Shown piece by piece: positions 60,141 through 64,000 of a stretch of DNA of 64,000 bases; position 1 is the stretch's first letter, and the number at the start of each line of letters is the position of its first letter. The stretch is from NCBI RefSeq assembly GCF_018866345.1, contig NZ_CP076443.1, positions 953,501-1,017,500 on the forward strand, in the 5' to 3' direction. Made by a program: the position numbers and the translations under genes. The stretch comes from Gemella sp. zg-570 (lineage in GTDB: Bacteria > Bacillota > Bacilli > Staphylococcales > Gemellaceae). The notes under the pieces are model-generated. The model made no database searches. It worked only from the letters and a program-made list of their open reading frames with translations, and was not told the DNA's origin.

Positions 60141-60569
60141 CTATCTTAATTTGTCTAAATAAGTTTGTAATATAAATACTGCTGCCATTTTATCAATTAC
60201 TTTTTTTCTTTTTTTTCTGGAAACATCCGCTTCTAATAATACTCTTTCAGCACTCATAGTTGATAATCTTTCATCTTGCAATATAACTTCAACATTTTTA
60301 ATTTTATTTTTAAGTATTTCTACAAAATTCAAAGTAGCTTCTGCCCTAAAGCCAAGGCTATTATCCATATTTTTAGGCAAGCCTACTACAATTTCAACTA
60401 CACTATATTCTTTTACAAACTCTTTTATTCTTTTAATTTTAAAATCATTTATTGCTTCATTAATTTGTAAAGTTTCTATTCCTTGAGCTGTAATTTTTAG
60501 GGGGTCGCTTATAGCAACACCAATGGTTTTACTGCCGTAATCTAAACCCATTATTCTACTGTATGACAT
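60141..60569 (-). CDS. ruvX: Holliday junction resolvase-like RuvX (YqgF)
   Basis: 142 residues with the RNase H fold: 'IMGLDYGSKTIGVAISDPLK' (first Asp), 'VVEIVVGLPKNMDNSLG' and 'VILQDERLSTMSAERVLLEA' (Glu in DER) plus 'KKVIDKMAAVFILQTYLD' (last Asp). The family acts in pre-16S rRNA 5' end processing. Its ATG overlaps the ireB stop. Confidence 0.94.
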   Translation of the reverse strand: MSYSRIMGLDYGSKTIGVAISDPLKITAQGIETLQINEAINDFKIKRIKEFVKEYSVVEIVVGLPKNMDNSLGFRAEATLNFVEILKNKIKNVEVILQDERLSTMSAERVLLEADVSRKKRKKVIDKMAAVFILQTYLDKLR

Positions 60570-60823
60570 TAAATCTCCTTAATAAAAAAATGTAGTAAAT
60601 ATTCTAATATTTCATCTGTGCTAAGTCTAGAAATTTTTTCTCTGGCACCTTTATCTCTAGGTATATAAACTGGATTATTTGTTTTTACATAACCCATAAT
60701 CTGATTTACCGGGTCATACCCCTTACTAGATATAGCTTCTACTACATCTGTTAAAATTATTCTTACATATTCTCTTCTGTATTCTTCTGTTTGAAAAATA
60801 TCTGTTTTTTCAAAATTTGTCAT
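60569..60823 (-). CDS. ireB: IreB family regulatory phosphoprotein (UPF0297)
   Basis: 84 residues: 'VRIILTDVVEAISSKGYDPV' and 'NQIMGYVKTNNPVYIPRDKG' are near-invariant in the family, with 'AREKISRLSTDEILEYLLHF'. In Enterococcus IreB is a substrate of the IreK kinase and affects cephalosporin resistance. The N-terminal Thr phosphorylation region ('EKTDIFQTEEY') is present. It is coupled to ruvX. Confidence 0.93.
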   Translation of the reverse strand: MTNFEKTDIFQTEEYRREYVRIILTDVVEAISSKGYDPVNQIMGYVKTNNPVYIPRDKGAREKISRLSTDEILEYLLHFFIKEI

Positions 60824-60841
60824 ATTAAGACCTCCTTATTC

Positions 60842-61663
60842 TTATTCTAATTCAACTAAAATTCCTACTGCTCCTTCTCCTGTATGTGTCGAAATAATAG
60901 GAGAAGTAACCACAATATTTTTATCGTCAATATTATAGTTTAATCTGTTTAACACTGCTTCTTTGATAAGAGCTAAATATTCATCAGATAAGGCGTGGGC
61001 TAAATGTATATTTTTAATTTTATTTTCAGAATCTGCAATTAATTTTTCAATAAGGGCATTAATTAATTTTTTCTTGCACCTTACCTTATCCACAGCTACT
61101 AATTCTTTTCCCTCTAACTTAGTTAGAATTTTTATATTTAATAAATTTCCGATTAATCCTGATGTTTTCTTTAATCTTCCTCAATTAACTAAGTTATTAA
61201 GATTATCTATAGTAACATAGGTAAGTATCTTAGAAGTTTTATTATTTAGTATTTCTATTATTTCTTTTAAAGTTTTTCCTTGTGATATTTGTTCAAAACA
61301 TTCTTTGATTAAATATACCATGCCCCTAGATGTAGTTTTTGAATTAATTGTAGTAACATTAGAAAATTCAGATGCTGCTAAGGTAGCTGTATTAAACGTT
61401 CCACTTATAGCATCAGATAAGTGAATTGAAATAATATCATAACCTTCTTTAGCTACTTTTTCATAAACATTCATTATCTTTCCTATGGCCGGCTGGCTAG
61501 TAGAAAAATTATCAGCTGTTCACATTTTTATAATATAATCTTCATTAGAAATATCTTCATATTCTATACCGTCAATGTTTACAGTTAAGGGTATTACTTC
61601 TAAATCATACTTCAATATTTCCTCTTGCGTTAAATCTGCCGTTGAATCAACTACTATTTTAAT
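60842..61663 (-). pseudogene. Broken DegV-family gene
   Basis: A single frame over about 274 codons encodes a whole DegV protein ('KIVVDSTADLTQEEILKYD', 'DNFSTSQPAIGK', 'HLSDAISGTFNTATLA', 'GRLKKTSGLIGNLLN', 'THTGEGAVGILVELE'), but it is interrupted by TGA at 61520-61522 and TGA at 61181-61183. The start position reads ATT (61661-61663) where ATG is expected. At the second stop the family has Gly (GGR), consistent with GGA to TGA. Frames are otherwise intact, so the loss is recent. It sits between folA and ireB. Confidence 0.9.
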
Positions 61664-61672
61664 TTTATTAAA

Positions 61673-62161
61673 CTATTTCACTTCCAATCTTTTATAATGC
61701 AAAAATTTATAATTATATTCATTATCTTCATCTTTAGCAAAACTTTCTTCTTCTATAAGTTCCCATTCTTCTAAATTTATAGCTGGAAAATAACTATCTC
61801 CTGACACTTCAGCATCAATTTCTGTTATGTACATTTCTTCTACCCTATCAATATATTCTTTATATATTATACTGCCTCCAAAAATAAATATCTTTTCTGT
61901 AGTCAATTTTTCAATAGCCTTATTTTTATCAGAATATACTTCTATATTATCCTTTGAATAATTAGTAGACCTTGTCAAAACTCTATTAATTCTATTTGGC
62001 AATGCTTTTCCTATACTTTCAAATGTTTTTCTTCCCATTAGTATAGTTTGGTTAGTCGTTAAATTTTTAACTCTAAGCATATCAGACTTCATTTTCCATG
62101 GTATAGTATTGTTATTTCCTATACACCTATTCTTGTCATAAGCTACTATAAGTGATATCAT
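61673..62161 (-). CDS. folA: Dihydrofolate reductase
   Basis: 162 residues. 'ISLIVAYDKNRCIGNNNTIP' with 'WKMKSDM' (substrate loop), 'TILMGRKTFESIGKALPNR' and 'KIFIFGGSIIYKEYIDRVEE' cover the NADPH and folate sites. It reduces dihydrofolate formed by ThyA. It starts 9 bases after thyA, the classic thyA-folA pair. Trimethoprim target; no judgement on resistance can be made from sequence alone. Confidence 0.96.
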   Translation of the reverse strand: MISLIVAYDKNRCIGNNNTIPWKMKSDMLRVKNLTTNQTILMGRKTFESIGKALPNRINRVLTRSTNYSKDNIEVYSDKNKAIEKLTTEKIFIFGGSIIYKEYIDRVEEMYITEIDAEVSGDSYFPAINLEEWELIEEESFAKDEDNEYNYKFLHYKRLEVK

Positions 62162-62170
62162 TTTTATCTC

Positions 62171-63106
62171 CTAAACTGCAATTGGCGCTTTAATAAATGG
62201 ATGACTTTCATAATTTTCTAATTTAACGTCATCTATCGTTAAGTCAAATATACTAGAAAAATCTTTTATATTTAAAGTAGGTAGGGCAAAAGGTTTTCTA
62301 TCTAATTGAATTTTTACTTGCTCGAAATGATTTTTATAAATATGGGCATCTCCTAATGTATGTATAAATTCTCCAACTTCTAAACCACATTCCTTAGCTA
62401 TTAATATGGTTAATAGAGAATAAGAAGCAATATTAAAAGGTACTCCTAAAAATACATCACCACTTCTTTGATAAAGCTGGCAACTTAATTTGTTGTTACT
62501 CACATAAAATTGAAACATGGTGTGGCAAGGTGGTAGAGCCATTGTATCTATTTCCGAAGGATTCCAGGCAGATAATATTATTCTCCTTGATGCTGGATTA
62601 TTTTTTATTTGCTCTATTACATTTCTTAATTGGTCTATTCCTGCAAAATTTCTCCACTGCTTGCCATAGACATTTCCTAAATCGCCATACTTTTTAGCAA
62701 ATTCTTCATCTGTTAAGATTTTATTTTTAAAATTAGCCATTTCTTTTTCGTAAACTATTTTAAAATTTTCATCTTCTAAGACTCTGATACCAAAGTTGTC
62801 CATGTTTTCGCCCTTGTATTCTACACTTTCAACCCAATTTTTAAAAGCCCACTCGTTCCAAATATTATTGTTGTTTTCTAATAAAAATTTTATATTAGTA
62901 TCACCCTTTATAAACCAAAGTAATTCTGACCAGATTAAATTAAAATTTATTTTTTTGGTAGTTAGTAGGGGAAACCCCTTATCCAAATCAAATCTCATTT
63001 GGTAGCCAAAAATACTTTTTGTCCCTACTCCTGTTCTATCTTCCTTATACTCACCCTTATTTAATATATTTTTACAAAGTTCTAAATATATTTTATCTGC
63101 AGTCAT
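62171..63106 (-). CDS. thyA: Thymidylate synthase
   Basis: 311 residues, the longer Lactobacillus casei-type enzyme: an extra segment of about 50 residues (about 90-140) is present compared with the 264-residue E. coli form. The catalytic Cys is in '[14 protein letters not shown]', and '[20 protein letters not shown]' and '[13 protein letters not shown]' complete the dUMP/folate site. It makes dTMP from dUMP and methylene-THF. Confidence 0.97.
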   Translation of the reverse strand: MTADKIYLELCKNILNKGEYKEDRTGVGTKSIFGYQMRFDLDKGFPLLTTKKINFNLIWSELLWFIKGDTNIKFLLENNNNIWNEWAFKNWVESVEYKGENMDNFGIRVLEDENFKIVYEKEMANFKNKILTDEEFAKKYGDLGNVYGKQWRNFAGIDQLRNVIEQIKNNPASRRIILSAWNPSEIDTMALPPCHTMFQFYVSNNKLSCQLYQRSGDVFLGVPFNIASYSLLTILIAKECGLEVGEFIHTLGDAHIYKNHFEQVKIQLDRKPFALPTLNIKDFSSIFDLTIDDVKLENYESHPFIKAPIAV

Positions 63107-63162
63107 AAATATCCTTTCTTAAATTAATATTGTCTACAATAAATAAATTTACAGCCTTATAG

Positions 63163-63954
63163 TTAAATAATTTTAAATGGGTTTTCCTCTACCTTAGATA
63201 AATTTATATTCAATTCATCTGAAGTATATATTTTTAACAGATAATTTTTTAATAAGTCTTTACAAAAAATTTCTGAAAAATGCCCTATATCTAAAACAGT
63301 TTTTCCCATTTCTAAGCTGTCTTGAGCCTCGTGGTAGCTAACATCACCAGTAAGATATATATCTACATCAGGTAAAGTATAAATAAAACTCCCCCCACTG
63401 CCACCAAGAATAGCCACTTTATTAATTTTCTTATCTTGGCTATCATTTGAAATTAATTTTACATAATCTAAATTAAATTTACTTTTTACAAAACTTATAA
63501 AAGTTTTCAAGTCCATTTCTTTTTCTAAACAACCCACTCTACCCAGTCCTGCATTTGAAAAATTATCATTCTTAAATAAAACATCAATATTTTTCAAATT
63601 TAGAATATTTGCTAAATATTGATTTAAACCAAATTCTGCTGAATCAAGATTTGTATGAGCTGATATTACAGAAATATCATTTTTTATTAAATTTTTAATT
63701 ATATTACTCTTAAAATCATCAAATTGAAGTTTTTTTATGGCTTTAAATATTAGGGGATGATGAGATATTATTAAATCTATATTATTACTTATCGCTTCTT
63801 CTACGACATCTGTAGTAACATCTAAACAAACTAAAATATTTTTAACTTCTTGTTGCTTATCTCCTAGTAATATACCAACATTATCCCAATTTTCTGCTAA
63901 CTTTTCATCTGCTAAATTTTTTATTTTATTATAAATTTCTTCAACACTTATCAT
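63163..63954 (-). CDS. Nif3-like dinuclear metal-centre protein (YqfO family)
   Basis: 263 residues. Metal ligands are visible in 'DLIISHHPLIFKAIKKLQF', 'ISVISAHTNLDSAEFG' and 'TVLDIGHFSEIFCKD'. It lacks the PII-like insert found in the longer Bacillus YqfO. The family is widespread with no settled function; a GTP cyclohydrolase-like role has been proposed. A TAAGGAGA stands before the ATG, with a TATAAT about 25 bases upstream near the window edge. Confidence 0.9.
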   Translation of the reverse strand: MISVEEIYNKIKNLADEKLAENWDNVGILLGDKQQEVKNILVCLDVTTDVVEEAISNNIDLIISHHPLIFKAIKKLQFDDFKSNIIKNLIKNDISVISAHTNLDSAEFGLNQYLANILNLKNIDVLFKNDNFSNAGLGRVGCLEKEMDLKTFISFVKSKFNLDYVKLISNDSQDKKINKVAILGGSGGSFIYTLPDVDIYLTGDVSYHEAQDSLEMGKTVLDIGHFSEIFCKDLLKNYLLKIYTSDELNINLSKVEENPFKII

Positions 63955-64000
63955 AAGCTATCTCCTTATTTGACTTATTATATCATATTCATATAAAACT

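Noticed and set aside
7771-61663. UGA might be read as glycine, since it replaces expected Gly codons in two broken genes
   Set aside because: rnmV and mod end in UGA within ATGA overlaps with intact downstream genes, and the gat regulator also ends in UGA. The broken genes carry other lesions (TAG, frameshifts, lost start). Pseudogenes are the simpler reading.
1-64000. CRISPR arrays, tRNA and rRNA genes
   Set aside because: No spaced direct repeats, no tRNA cloverleaf signature and no rRNA segment were found on either strand by reading.

Overview
The window looks like chromosomal DNA of a very AT-rich Firmicute, most likely a Gemella-type coccus (an inference from gene content; no database search was possible). 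The supporting signs are the yybS-gdpP-rplI-dnaB, dnaE-pfkA-pyk, dnaG-rpoD and ireB-ruvX-DUF1292-mltG blocks, a T-box in front of a single-chain glycyl-tRNA synthetase, AGGAGG ribosome binding sites and TTGACA/TATAAT promoters. UGA works as a stop in intact genes (rnmV/rsmA and mod/res overlap as ATGA), so the code is standard. No rRNA, tRNA or CRISPR was seen.

Layout. 1-7.4 kb: dnaB (edge), rplI, the c-di-AMP phosphodiesterase gdpP and yybS, an MFS carrier, a DUF59 protein, a MazG-like protein, rsmA and rnmV. 7.4-14.8 kb: a decaying stretch with a broken SDR gene, an intact permease and alanine dehydrogenase, a broken aroE-like gene beside an intact LysR regulator, and an fmt fragment. 14.8-20.9 kb: a four-cysteine DUF1450-like protein, a universal stress protein, a tpx-ECF transporter operon, GNAT and PAP2 genes. 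20.9-30 kb: an IS30 remnant, dnaE-pfkA-pyk, a flavin reductase-like gene, and yaaA divergent from sodA. 30-35 kb: a type III restriction-modification system with a serine recombinase. 35-42 kb: a galactitol-type PTS operon under a PRD regulator. 42-47.5 kb: glyoxalase, DegV, secE-nusG, a CDF exporter, a PadR pair and a GldA-like dehydrogenase.

47.6-53.3 kb is a small defective phage-like element between gldA and rpoD. It has an ERF recombinase, small phage-type genes and a CHAP endolysin, but no integrase, capsid or tail genes. Its right half holds the most striking pattern in the window: four compact cassettes. Each has a strong promoter, a 31-47-residue hydrophobic or cationic peptide, and a GGGG/CCCC hairpin at the end of the peptide gene. 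A convergent promoter starts an antisense RNA at that hairpin, and this RNA runs into a terminator inside the peptide gene. This is the layout of type I toxin-antitoxin loci. Three cassettes are followed by a one-helix membrane peptide and a small HTH protein, and the fourth by an HTH and a membrane protein. One cassette has a GAA repeat between -35 and -10. One peptide carries an in-frame UGA. A strongly folded non-coding stretch lies beside the endolysin.

53.4-64 kb: rpoD and dnaG, T-box-glyS, rpsP, then a long leftward operon-like block nif3, thyA, folA, a broken degV, ireB, ruvX, a DUF1292 gene and mltG. Repeated themes are peroxide defence (tpx, sodA, yaaA, with PerR-like boxes), candidate CcpA sites at ald and the gat operon, and recent gene decay by nonsense mutation.
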